A stretch of 20,783 bases of DNA, taken from positions 1-20,783 of the forward strand of contig CAZKVD010000026.1 of assembly GCA_964556145.1 (NCBI GenBank), in the 5' to 3' direction. Position 1 is the first letter of the stretch. Each line of letters opens with the position of its first letter. The notes under the pieces are model-generated. The model searched no databases and had not been told where the DNA came from. It was given only the letters and a program-made list of their open reading frames with translations. Positions 1 through 8,209 of this stretch are shown here, one piece after another. The position numbers and the translations under genes were made by a program. The DNA comes from F1-20-MAGs119 sp964556145. Its GTDB lineage: Bacteria; Actinomycetota; Acidimicrobiia; Acidimicrobiales; Ilumatobacteraceae.

Positions 1-1256
1 GACTCACGGTAATAGGTACGCCCACGTAGTTCCTCGGGCAGGTAGTCGCGGGGTTCGGCGGCGGGCGATTCGCTGCTTGCCACGTGGGGCGACACGTAGC
101 CGGAACCATGACCCAGTTGCGCTGCCCCGCCGTAATGCGCGTCGCGCAGGAACACAGGTACCGAGCCGATGTCGCCGCGGCGAACGTCGTCCATCGCGGT
201 CCAAATTGCCATCGATGTGGCGTTGTTCTTCGGCGAACGACACAGATGAACCGTTGCCTGTGCAAGGTTGAGTTGCGCCTCGGGCATTCCGACGAAGTCG
301 ACTGCCTGCGCCGCAGCGGTCGCGACAACGAGCGCAGTGGGATCGGCCATCCCGATGTCCTCGCTGGCGAGAATCACGAGGCGCCGGGCAACGAACCGCG
401 GGTCCTCCCCCGCGACCAACATTCGCGCGAGCCAATGCAGTGCCGCATCGATGCTGGATCCACGCACGCTCTTGATGAAGGCCGACACAACGTCGTAATG
501 ATCATCGCGTCCGTAGCGAAGAGCGCTCGAGCTGATGGCGGCCTCGACATCGGCCACGGTGACGTGCCCCGCACCCGCCGAACCCTCGCGCGTTCGCGAC
601 AACGCACACGCCACCTCGAGCGAAGTGAGGATCTGTCGCCCGTCGCCCTGTGCGACGGACAAGAGATGCTGGCGCGCGTCGTCATCGATCGTCACCGCTT
701 CGGCGGCCAGCCCCCGGTCGACCAGTTGCGCAAGGTCGTCCCGCCCGAGTGGCTCGAGACGAAAGAGCGTCGACCGACTGAGGAGTGGCGCATTGACCTC
801 GAAGTAGGGGTTCTCCGTCGTCGCTCCGATCAGAACGATCGTGCCGTCCTCGACCGCGGGCAGCAGCGCATCCTGCTGCGAAGTGTTGAAGCGGTGAATC
901 TCGTCGATGAACACGATCGTGCGACGTCCGAACTGTCCGAGACGGTCGCGTGCAGCCGCCAATGCCTCGCGAACGTCCTTGACGCCCGAGGTGACGGCCG
1001 ACAGCCGGATGAACTCGGATTTCGTCGACGCTGCAACGACTTCGGCCATCGACGTTTTTCCCGTTCCGGGTGGACCCCAAAAGATGACTGACGTCAGTCG
1101 GTCGGCCTCGACGAGCATCCGTAGGGGCCCGCGGGGCCCAACCAGATGCTGTTGACCCACGACCTCATCGATGCTGCGTGGACGCAGCCGTGCAGCAAGC
1201 GGCGCCTGACGACGCAACTTGTCGGCGACCGACGCAGAGAACAGGTCGTCGGCCGT
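1..1256 (-). CDS. rarA: Replication-associated recombination protein A (RarA/MgsA, AAA+ ATPase), 3' end cut by window edge
   Basis: AAA+ ATPase of the RarA/MgsA/WRNIP1 family, which acts on DNA at stalled replication forks. I translated the minus frame directly: an N-terminal segment ADDLFSASVADKLRRQAPLA, Walker A GPPGTGKT (about 1076-1053), Walker B IVFIDEIHRFN, sensor GATTENPYF, then the family C-terminal helical domain (DDHYDVVSAFIKSVRGSS, ending LPEELRGRTYYRES). The frame is open to the left edge and only some 10-20 residues should be missing. It follows aspS in the same frame, right after the aspS TAG stop. The start is a problem: the codons between that stop and the conserved DDLF are GGC ACC ACG GCC GAC GAC CTG, with no ATG, GTG or TTG. 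The ACG at 1256-1254 stands where a start ATG would give MADDLF. The first standard alternative, TTG at 1217, would remove conserved residues. Identity is very sure, the exact start is not. Confidence 0.93.
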
Positions 1257-1262
1257 GGTGCC

Positions 1263-3029
1263 CTACTTTGTCGCAGGCGGCAGGACGCGGATGCCCAGCT
1301 CGGCGAGCTGCGCTGCGTCAACCTTGGTCGGGGCGTTCGTCATCGGGTCGAGACCGGATTGCGTCTTCGGGAAGGCGATGACCTCGCGGATGTTTTCTTC
1401 GCCGGCAAGGATTGCGGTCAAACGGTCGATGCCGAACGCGAAACCGCCGTGGGGAGGCGCGCCGTACTTGAAGGGCTGCAGGAAGAAGCCAAAACGCTTG
1501 TCGGCTTCCTCGTCGCTGATTCCCAGTTTGTTGAAGACCGTGCGCTGCATTTCGGGGTCGTGGATTCGGATCGAACCTGAACCAAGCTCCCATCCGTTCA
1601 GAACGAGGTCGTATGCAAGCGCACGAACACGCAACGGATCGGTGTCGAGCAGTTCCAGGTCGTCGGGGTGCGGATGACAGAACGGATGGTGTCCGGGGCG
1701 CGGCCGACCGGTTGCAGCATCGACACCCACGAACAACGGGAACTCGATCACCCAAACGTAGCGATACGGACCTTGGTGTACCGGCGGGCGACCGATGTCG
1801 TTGCGCAGCTGGCCGAGCACTTCGCACGTTGTCATCCATTCGTCGGCGACGATCAGGATCATGTCGCCCGCAACCGCGCCAAAACGCGTGATGATCGTCG
1901 CGGTCTCGTCGGCCGAGATGAACTTGGCGACTGGCGATTCGAACGTGCCGTCTGCGCCAACCTTCAACCAGACAAGACCTTTGGCTCCTAGTTGCTTGGC
2001 GCGGTCGGTGATGGCATCGAGGCGCCCGCGCCCCCATGCGGCTTGTTCCGGATACGTGGCAGCGTCGACCCTGATTCCCTTGATCGATGCCGCCGACGAG
2101 AAAGCCTTGAATTCGGTCTTCGCGAACACGTCGGTCAGCTCGACGAGCTCCATGCCGAAACGAAGGTCGGGCTTGTCGACCCCGAAACGCTCCATGGCGT
2201 CACGCCAGGTGATCTGTTCGATCGGGGGAACGTCTTCACCCGTCGCAGCCTTGGCTGCAGCCGTAACCGCCCGACCGATGGCGGCAAGCACGTCGGGTTG
2301 GGTGACAAAGCTCATCTCGGCGTCGAGCTGCATGAACTCGTACTGACGGTCGGCACGCAGGTCTTCGTCACGCAGACAACGAGCAATCTGGTAATAGCGA
2401 TCGACACCGGCGACCATCAACAGCTGCTTCCACAACTGCGGTGATTGCGGAAGCGCATAGAACGAACCGGGCTCCTTGCGGGACGGCACCAGGAATTCAC
2501 GCGCCCCTTCGGGAGTCGACGGCATGAGGAACGGCGTCTCGACCTCGACGAAGCCCTGGCCTTCCATTGCTCCACGGATTGCCGAGTTGATTCGGGCGCG
2601 CAAGCGGACGTTTTTCTGCATGCGCTCACGACGGATGTCGATGTAACGGTGGCGCAGTCGCACATTTTCATCGACATCGTCGGCACGCGAGTCGACGGGG
2701 AACGGCGGCGGCTCGGAGACGTTCAACACCTCGACACGACATTCGCCGATTTCGATCTCACCGGTCGGAAGCGCCTCGTTCAGAGTGCCTTCGGGGCGAC
2801 GTCGGACCTCACCGGTGATACGCACGACGTACTCGGAACGAACGTCGACGGTGCGGTCGACAACGCACTGGACGACACCCGAGTGGTCGCGGATGTCGAA
2901 GAACGCCAGGTGTTCACCATGCTCGCGACGACGGGCGAGCCATCCACAGATGGAGACGGTGGTGCCGATGTGCTCGGCGCGGAGTTCGCCACAGAGGTGC
3001 GTACGCAGGGAGGTTGCGGAGTTGGTCAT
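1263..3029 (-). CDS. aspS: Aspartyl-tRNA synthetase (AspRS), bacterial type
   Basis: Class II aminoacyl-tRNA synthetase that charges tRNA-Asp in the cytoplasm; 588 residues, the usual bacterial AspRS length. Domains in order: N-terminal OB-fold anticodon-binding domain (to about residue 105), catalytic core with motif 2 (CLRDEDLRADRQ), the inserted GAD domain, and motif 3 (FGIDRLTAILAGEENIREV) followed by FPKTQSGLDPM. The start is ATG at 3029, which overlaps the hisS stop in TGATG; the frame is open further upstream but that part lies inside hisS and is not AspRS-like. His37 (in RREHGEH) and Gly81 (in RPEGTLN) occupy the positions reported to separate non-discriminating (His, Gly) from discriminating (Leu, Lys in E. 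coli) enzymes. This suggests it also charges tRNA-Asn, which would then need GatCAB amidotransferase; that is an inference. The gene ends in TAG immediately before rarA. Confidence 0.97.
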   Translation of the reverse strand: MTNSATSLRTHLCGELRAEHIGTTVSICGWLARRREHGEHLAFFDIRDHSGVVQCVVDRTVDVRSEYVVRITGEVRRRPEGTLNEALPTGEIEIGECRVEVLNVSEPPPFPVDSRADDVDENVRLRHRYIDIRRERMQKNVRLRARINSAIRGAMEGQGFVEVETPFLMPSTPEGAREFLVPSRKEPGSFYALPQSPQLWKQLLMVAGVDRYYQIARCLRDEDLRADRQYEFMQLDAEMSFVTQPDVLAAIGRAVTAAAKAATGEDVPPIEQITWRDAMERFGVDKPDLRFGMELVELTDVFAKTEFKAFSSAASIKGIRVDAATYPEQAAWGRGRLDAITDRAKQLGAKGLVWLKVGADGTFESPVAKFISADETATIITRFGAVAGDMILIVADEWMTTCEVLGQLRNDIGRPPVHQGPYRYVWVIEFPLFVGVDAATGRPRPGHHPFCHPHPDDLELLDTDPLRVRALAYDLVLNGWELGSGSIRIHDPEMQRTVFNKLGISDEEADKRFGFFLQPFKYGAPPHGGFAFGIDRLTAILAGEENIREVIAFPKTQSGLDPMTNAPTKVDAAQLAELGIRVLPPATK

Positions 3030-4288
3030 CACTTGGCTTTCTTCACGATGTCGACCACGGTCGCGATGACCGCATCGAAGGAGTATTCGGATTGTTCGCC
3101 GCCGTCCATGGGTCGCACGGTTGCGACCCCGCGGGCGAGTTCGTCCTCGCCGATGATAACGGCGACCAACGCACGACTCTTGTTGGCGGACTTCATCTGG
3201 GACTTCATACTCTTTGCCCCGTAGGCACGCTCGGCTCGCAGTCCGGCAGCACGCAAGGCAGCGGCCATTTTGAGAGCCGCCCTGCCGCCGGTGGTGTCGA
3301 CGACAAAGACATCGGCTCCTTGATCGGGGGCCGGAAACACTCCCTCCGCATCGCATGCAAGAAGAGTCCTGTCGAGGCCGATTGCAAAGCCGATACCGGG
3401 TGTGGGGTCACCGCCGAGATCTTCCACGAGACCGTCGTAACGCCCGCCACCGCCCACGGCCGTCTGCGCTGATTCGAGCGCAGTCGATACGAACTCGAAC
3501 GTCGTGCTTCGGTAGTAATCAAGACCACGCACGAGTCGATCATTGACCACGTAATCGATGCCCAGCAGGGCCAAACCTTCCTGCACCGCATCGAAATGTC
3601 CGGCCGCCTCCGGGCTGAAGAATTCGGAAATCGACGGGGCCTGGGCGATGACCTCCGCATCTTCGCTGCGCTTCGAATCGAGGACGCGCAGCGGATTGCG
3701 GGCGAGAGTGGTCCTGCTCTCTTCACTCAACTCGGTCACATGGGCATGGAAGTACGACGCAAGCGCTTCGACGTAGCGTGCCCGGTCACCCGTGTCGCCG
3801 AGTGAGTTGATGTGAAGCTCGACGTTCCGCAAACCGAGGGAGCGGTAGAAGTCGTGGGCAAGAGCGATCACCTCGACGTCGAGTTGCGGATCATCGACAC
3901 CGAGAACCTCGACACCGACCTGATCGAACTGGCGATAGCGGCCCTGTTGTGCCTTTTCGTACCTGAAGTTCGGGCCTGCGTACCAGACCTTCCACGGCAC
4001 AACCGGATGATGCTGAACGTAGGCGCGACAAACTCCCGCGGTTTGTTCGGGCCGCAATGCGATGTGCCGGCCGCCCTTGTCGACAAAGTCATACATCTCT
4101 TTGGTGACGACATCGGTGGCATCGCCGAGACGCTGAAACACGCCGAGGTCCTCGAACATCGGCAGGATGATCTGGCTGTATCCGGCCGACTCGACAACGC
4201 GGGCAAACCCGTCGACGAAGGCCCGCCAGCGGGCCGCATCGGGGGGCAGGATGTCGCGCGTCCCGGGCGTTGTTTGGAATTCGGGCAC
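3029..4288 (-). CDS. hisS: Histidyl-tRNA synthetase (HisRS)
   Basis: Class II synthetase that attaches histidine to tRNA-His in the cytoplasm; 419 residues, typical for the family. It begins with TPGTRDILPPD, has motif 1 around SQIILPMFED, motif 2 (AGPNFRYEKAQQGRYRQFDQ), the histidine-specific motif LVRGLDYYRSTTFEF, motif 3 (GIGFAIGLDRTLLA), and a C-terminal anticodon-binding domain from about residue 330. The start is GTG at 4288, nine bases after the rel stop; no ATG fits the conserved N-terminus. There is no Shine-Dalgarno sequence before it. Instead TAGCCT, whose TAG is the rel stop codon, sits exactly six bases upstream of the GTG, fitting a leaderless -10 box. The 3' end overlaps aspS by one base (TGATG), so the two synthetases are probably translationally coupled. 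Confidence 0.97.
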   Translation of the reverse strand: MPEFQTTPGTRDILPPDAARWRAFVDGFARVVESAGYSQIILPMFEDLGVFQRLGDATDVVTKEMYDFVDKGGRHIALRPEQTAGVCRAYVQHHPVVPWKVWYAGPNFRYEKAQQGRYRQFDQVGVEVLGVDDPQLDVEVIALAHDFYRSLGLRNVELHINSLGDTGDRARYVEALASYFHAHVTELSEESRTTLARNPLRVLDSKRSEDAEVIAQAPSISEFFSPEAAGHFDAVQEGLALLGIDYVVNDRLVRGLDYYRSTTFEFVSTALESAQTAVGGGGRYDGLVEDLGGDPTPGIGFAIGLDRTLLACDAEGVFPAPDQGADVFVVDTTGGRAALKMAAALRAAGLRAERAYGAKSMKSQMKSANKSRALVAVIIGEDELARGVATVRPMDGGEQSEYSFDAVIATVVDIVKKAK

Positions 4289-4294
4289 GCCCGC

Positions 4295-4300
4295 AGGCTA
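4295..4300 (-). promoter_or_regulatory. Candidate -10 box of an internal leaderless promoter for hisS
   Basis: Minus-strand TAGCCT, whose first three bases are the rel stop codon, is followed by six bases (GCGGGC) and the hisS GTG. It would give a separate hisS-aspS-rarA transcript. It has fewer matches to the TAC(G/C) form of the other sites, so it may be a coincidence of the stop codon. Confidence 0.35.
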
Positions 4301-6529
4301 GTCGTCGGGGCCCTGGTTCGACCCCGAATTGTCACCGGGCGAGGCACTACGCACCTCGAAGACGGCATCGATGTTCTTGATCGTTCGCATGACAGATTCG
4401 AGGTGGCCGGCGTTGGCCAATTCGAAATCAAAGCGCATACGTGCCACTCGGTCGGCGCCCGTCACCGTGGAGCACGCGACGATGTTCACGTGCTGATCCG
4501 AAAGAGCATTGGCGACGTCGCGCAACAAACGCGTGCGATCGAGGGCTGCAACCTCGACCGAGGCACGGAATGTACTTGCTCCCCCTTCGACCCATTCGAC
4601 ATCGACGATGCGGTTCAAAGGGTGCCGCGCGAGAGCAGCCGCCTCGGGGCAGTCGGCGCGGTGCACGGAGACGCCGCGCTCTTTCGAGAGGAAACCCGTC
4701 ACTTCGTCGCCAATTGACGGCGAGCAGCAGGTGGAGAGTCGTACGATCACATCGTCGGTTCCCTCGACGCGAATCGAACCGCCGACACTGCGTCGGGGTC
4801 GATCCACCCGGAGGTCACCTGCAAGGTGTTCCGGATGTTCCCCGCCGCTGAGGGCGTCTGCGACGCGGCGCGCGACTTCGCCCGCAACGATCACGCCCTC
4901 GCCGACTTCCGCAAGGAACGAGTCGATGTCCTTGTGGCCGGCGGCTTCGACCTGAACGGCCAGCGCGTCGGACGCCCAGATTCCCGACAGGCCGATTCCG
5001 AGACGACGGAACTCACCCGCGAGATCGTCGCGACCGACTTCGATCATCTCTTCGCGATGCTCACGCGAGAACCACTGACGGATCTTGTTGCGAGCACGGG
5101 GACTTCCGACGAATTCCAGCCAATCGCGCGACGGCCCGGCGTCGGCGTTCTTGGCGGTGAAGATTTCGCACGTGTCACCCGACTTCAACTGGTGATTCAA
5201 CGTCACGAGCCGGCCGTTCACCTTGGCGCCAACACATGCATGACCAACCTCGGTGTGAACTGCGTACGCAAAGTCGACCGGCGTTGAATCGAGAGGCAGC
5301 GGAATCACGTCACCCTTGGGGGTGAACACGAACAACTCGTCCTGAACGAGGTCGGCTTTCAGGCCTTCCATGAACTGCGTCGGGTCGATGACCTCGGACT
5401 GGGTCTCGATGATGCGGTTCAGCCAGTCGATGTCGCCCGGAGTGGTGCCATCTTTGTAGGAGTAGTGCGCAGCGACTCCCCACTCGGCACGGTTGTGCAT
5501 TTCGCGGGTGCGAATCTGAACCTCGATCGGCTTCCCCTCGGGACCGATGACCGTTGTGTGCAGCGACTGGTACAGGTTGAACTTCGGCATCGCGATGTAG
5601 TCCTTGAACCTGCCGACAACCGGCTTCCAGCGTCCGTGGATGCAACCGAGCGCCGCATAACAATCCTTCACCGAGTCGACGATGATGCGAATCGCAACCA
5701 AGTCGAAGATCTCGTCGAACTCGCGACCCTTTTCGACCATCTTTTCGTAGATGCTCCACAGGTGCTTTCCACGGCCGGTTACATCGGCCCGCACGTTCAG
5801 TTCGCTGAGACGAGACTGAACTTCGGCGATCGTCTTGGCGAGATAGACGTCGCGTTCGGGAGACCGCGTGGCAACCAAGTGGTCGAGCTCGGCGAAACGC
5901 TTGGGGTAGATGGCCGAGAACGACAGATCCTCTAGTTGCTGTTTGATCTCCTGCATACCGAGGCGGTGTGCAAGCGGCGCGTAGATGTCGAGCGTTTCGT
6001 GGGCGATGCGCTGTTGCTTTTCCACCGGCATGCCCGCAATCGTCCGCATGTTGTGCAATCGATCGGCCAACTTGATGACAAGCACGCGAATGTCGCGTGC
6101 CATGGCGACGAGCATCTTGCGCATCGTCGCGGCCTGTTGGGCTTCTTTCGAATCGAACTGCAGGCGTTCGAGCTTCGTGACACCGTCGACGATCGCTGCG
6201 ACGTCGGCACCAAATTCGGACTCGACCTCGTCGAGGGTGATTTCGGTGTCCTCCACGGCGTCGTGCAACAGGGCCGCAGCCAGTGACGTGTCATCGAGTC
6301 CGATGTCGGCCACGATCTTGGCAACGGCAATCGGATGGTTGATGTACGACTCACCACTTCCCCGCACCTGATGCTGATGCGCTCGGCGCGCTGTCAGATA
6401 CGCACGGTTGCTCAGCGTCACCGACGCCTTGGGATGACGCGACCGATACGACGCGAGCAGCGGCGCGAGCTCCTCACTCGGGGCGGTTGCCTGCCGCCTC
6501 CAGGGAAGAACGCGGTCACCGGTCGCCAT
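4298..6529 (-). CDS. rel: Bifunctional (p)ppGpp synthetase/hydrolase (Rel, RSH family)
   Basis: Long RSH enzyme of 743 residues that makes and degrades the stringent-response alarmone (p)ppGpp. The N-terminal HD hydrolase domain looks intact: His65 in YINHP, HDAVEDTE at 89-96, and Asp156 in IKLADRLHN. The synthetase domain spans about 230-360 (GRGKHLWSIYEKM, YQSLHTTVIGPEGKPIEVQI). A TGS domain follows (DELFVFTPKGDVIPLP, about 397-460), then the Cys-containing ZFD region (STCCSPSIGDEV, Cys601/602, Cys627) and a C-terminal ACT/RRM domain (about 655-730). Actinobacteria usually have one such bifunctional Rel, and the intact HD motif argues against a RelA-type synthetase-only enzyme. The start is ATG at 6529, with GGGGA four bases upstream and the apt stop ten bases away. 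The apt-rel pairing is conserved in actinobacteria. Confidence 0.96.
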   Translation of the reverse strand: MATGDRVLPWRRQATAPSEELAPLLASYRSRHPKASVTLSNRAYLTARRAHQHQVRGSGESYINHPIAVAKIVADIGLDDTSLAAALLHDAVEDTEITLDEVESEFGADVAAIVDGVTKLERLQFDSKEAQQAATMRKMLVAMARDIRVLVIKLADRLHNMRTIAGMPVEKQQRIAHETLDIYAPLAHRLGMQEIKQQLEDLSFSAIYPKRFAELDHLVATRSPERDVYLAKTIAEVQSRLSELNVRADVTGRGKHLWSIYEKMVEKGREFDEIFDLVAIRIIVDSVKDCYAALGCIHGRWKPVVGRFKDYIAMPKFNLYQSLHTTVIGPEGKPIEVQIRTREMHNRAEWGVAAHYSYKDGTTPGDIDWLNRIIETQSEVIDPTQFMEGLKADLVQDELFVFTPKGDVIPLPLDSTPVDFAYAVHTEVGHACVGAKVNGRLVTLNHQLKSGDTCEIFTAKNADAGPSRDWLEFVGSPRARNKIRQWFSREHREEMIEVGRDDLAGEFRRLGIGLSGIWASDALAVQVEAAGHKDIDSFLAEVGEGVIVAGEVARRVADALSGGEHPEHLAGDLRVDRPRRSVGGSIRVEGTDDVIVRLSTCCSPSIGDEVTGFLSKERGVSVHRADCPEAAALARHPLNRIVDVEWVEGGASTFRASVEVAALDRTRLLRDVANALSDQHVNIVACSTVTGADRVARMRFDFELANAGHLESVMRTIKNIDAVFEVRSASPGDNSGSNQGPDD

Positions 6530-6539
6530 TGGGTCCCCG

Positions 6540-7070
6540 TTAGTAGGTGATCACCGACGAAACAGAGTGATTGGACAGGGTGTTTCGGCCGCCGAGCGCC
6601 GCCAGTTCGAGCAGGAACAAACACCCGGCAACCTTGGCTCCGAGCCCCTCGACCAGTCGCACCGCGGCCTGCGCGGTGCCGCCGGTGGCCAGCACGTCGT
6701 CGACGATGACAACCGAGTCACCCGGCGCCAACGCATCACGGTGAATCTCGAGCTGATCGGTGCCGTACTCGAGGGTGTATTCCTCACGCACAACTGCCCA
6801 CGGCAATTTGCCGGCCTTGCGAACGGGCACGAACCCGGCGTTCAGATGGAACGCGACCGGGGCCGCCATGATGAAACCACGCGCTTCGATGCCGATCACC
6901 TTGTCGACCCGCTTGCCGTGAGTCAGACCCACGATTGCGCGGACCGCCGCGTCGTATCCGGCGGGATCGGCGAGAAGAGGTGTGATGTCTCGGAACATGA
7001 CCCCCGGCGACGGGACGTCGGGAATGTCGCGGATGAGCCGCTGCAGATCGGCTGGCGTCATGGCGTTCAC
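6540..7070 (-). CDS. apt: Adenine phosphoribosyltransferase
   Basis: Purine salvage enzyme that joins adenine to PRPP to give AMP in the cytoplasm. It has 176 residues, normal for Apt. The N-terminus carries DIPDVPSPGVMFRDITPLL, typical of Apt, and the PRPP-binding loop is VVIVDDVLATGGTA at about 123-136. The GIEARGFIMAAPVAFHLNAG stretch is also characteristic. The start chosen is GTG at 7070, which overlaps the secF stop in GTGA and implies translational coupling; an ATG three codons further in (7061) would serve equally well and would not change the protein materially. It ends in TAA ten bases before rel. In actinobacteria apt normally sits between secF and rel, as here. Confidence 0.96.
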   Translation of the reverse strand: MNAMTPADLQRLIRDIPDVPSPGVMFRDITPLLADPAGYDAAVRAIVGLTHGKRVDKVIGIEARGFIMAAPVAFHLNAGFVPVRKAGKLPWAVVREEYTLEYGTDQLEIHRDALAPGDSVVIVDDVLATGGTAQAAVRLVEGLGAKVAGCLFLLELAALGGRNTLSNHSVSSVITY

Positions 7071-8209
7071 CGCTTGCGCTTCTTGCGCGGACGCGGCGGA
7101 TGCGACAACACGGCCGTTGCCTGCGCCGCGGGTGAACCAACAAGGGCCGGTTCGTTGCGGGCTTCGTCCCCGTCATTTGCGCGTGCCGACCCCCGCGCGG
7201 CACGCCGCGACACGGGCGCACCGGTGGTGGCCAACTGAGCCATGTCGGCACCGGTCGAGATTTGGCCGACCAATGTGCGGTATTTGGGTTCGCGCTCCTT
7301 CATGACCGTGAGAATCGGAGTCGCAATGAAAATCGAGGAATAGGCACCCGTCAACAGACCAACGAAAAGGGCGATCGCAAATTCTTGCAATGCAACCGCG
7401 CCGAGAATTCCCGAGCCGACAACCAAGAGCGACAGCACCGGCAACACCGCCGCGAGCGAGGTGTTGAGCGAGCGCATCAACACCTGGTTCATCGACACGT
7501 TGGTGATGTCGGCATACGACACCCGCTGGCCGGCGTAGCGATGGTCGTTGTCCTTGACCTTGTCGAACACCACGATGGTGTCGTACAGAGAGAAACCGAG
7601 AATGGTGAGAAATGCGATCACCGTTGCCGGCGTCACCTCGAAACCAAGGATTGAGTACACGCCAACCGAAACTGCCACGTCGTGGGCCATTGCGGCGATG
7701 GCCGCAATGGCCATCTTCCACTCGAAGCGCCAGGCGATGTACAACGACACCAGCAAGAAGAACACGAGCAGGGCGCGGATTGCCTTTTCGGTGATGCTGC
7801 GACCCCACGACGAACTGACGTCGGACACACTGACCCCGATCGTGTCGACGCCCGACTTGTCGGCCAGCTCACTTTGCACCGCGTCTCTGACCTCGGGTGT
7901 CTGCTCACCCACCTGGATGCGGATGCGCTCGGCATCACCGCTGCCGAGCACCTGGATCTTGGCGTTGGCGGTCTCGATCTTGTTTGCCTCGAGGACCTCA
8001 CGTGCGGATTCGACGGTGAGCTCGCCCGCCACCGGGGCTTCCCACGCCACACCACCCTTGAAGTCGATACCCAGGTTCAGGCCCTGGAAGATCAACGAGC
8101 CGACGGTGACAACGAGCAGGACGATGGAAAGACCGAAGCCCCACCAACGGCGACCCGAGAAGTCGACCGTGGTTTCACCGTTGTAGAGACGACGCCAGCG
8201 ACCGCTCAT
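7067..8209 (-). CDS. secF: Protein translocase subunit SecF
   Basis: Membrane subunit of the SecDF complex, which uses the proton gradient to help pull preproteins through SecYEG; 380 residues. TM1 (about 27-47) is followed by the SecD/F motif GLNLGIDFKGGV, an extracytoplasmic P4 domain, and five more membrane segments that include FLTILGFSLYDTIVVFDKVK and ALQEFAIALFVGLLTGAYSS. After the last membrane segment there is a roughly 75-residue hydrophilic cytoplasmic tail, poor in recognisable structure, ending in a basic cluster (RPRKKRKR). The start is ATG at 8209, overlapping the secD stop in ATGA; a strong AGGAGG lies nine bases upstream. The frame stays open further upstream, inside secD, but that part is not SecF-like. 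Probably translationally coupled to secD. Confidence 0.96.
   Translation of the reverse strand: MSGRWRRLYNGETTVDFSGRRWWGFGLSIVLLVVTVGSLIFQGLNLGIDFKGGVAWEAPVAGELTVESAREVLEANKIETANAKIQVLGSGDAERIRIQVGEQTPEVRDAVQSELADKSGVDTIGVSVSDVSSSWGRSITEKAIRALLVFFLLVSLYIAWRFEWKMAIAAIAAMAHDVAVSVGVYSILGFEVTPATVIAFLTILGFSLYDTIVVFDKVKDNDHRYAGQRVSYADITNVSMNQVLMRSLNTSLAAVLPVLSLLVVGSGILGAVALQEFAIALFVGLLTGAYSSIFIATPILTVMKEREPKYRTLVGQISTGADMAQLATTGAPVSRRAARGSARANDGDEARNEPALVGSPAAQATAVLSHPPRPRKKRKR

Noticed and set aside
84..1091. Plus-strand open frame of 335 codons at the left edge
   Set aside because: It is the antisense shadow of rarA, which shows Walker A, Walker B and family C-terminal motifs on the minus strand. 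The plus-strand translation has no recognisable motifs.
1215..1217. TTG as the RarA start
   Set aside because: It would remove residues that match the family N-terminus (DDLFSAS region) and has no ribosome binding site. It is kept only as a fallback.
2445..3224. Plus-strand open frame of 259 codons
   Set aside because: Antisense to aspS and the end of hisS; no motif, no start signal and composition like a shadow frame.
3030..3356. Longer N-terminus for aspS
   Set aside because: The extra 109 residues overlap hisS and are Arg/Cys-rich nonsense; AspRS homology starts with MTNSATSLRTHLCGEL at 3029.
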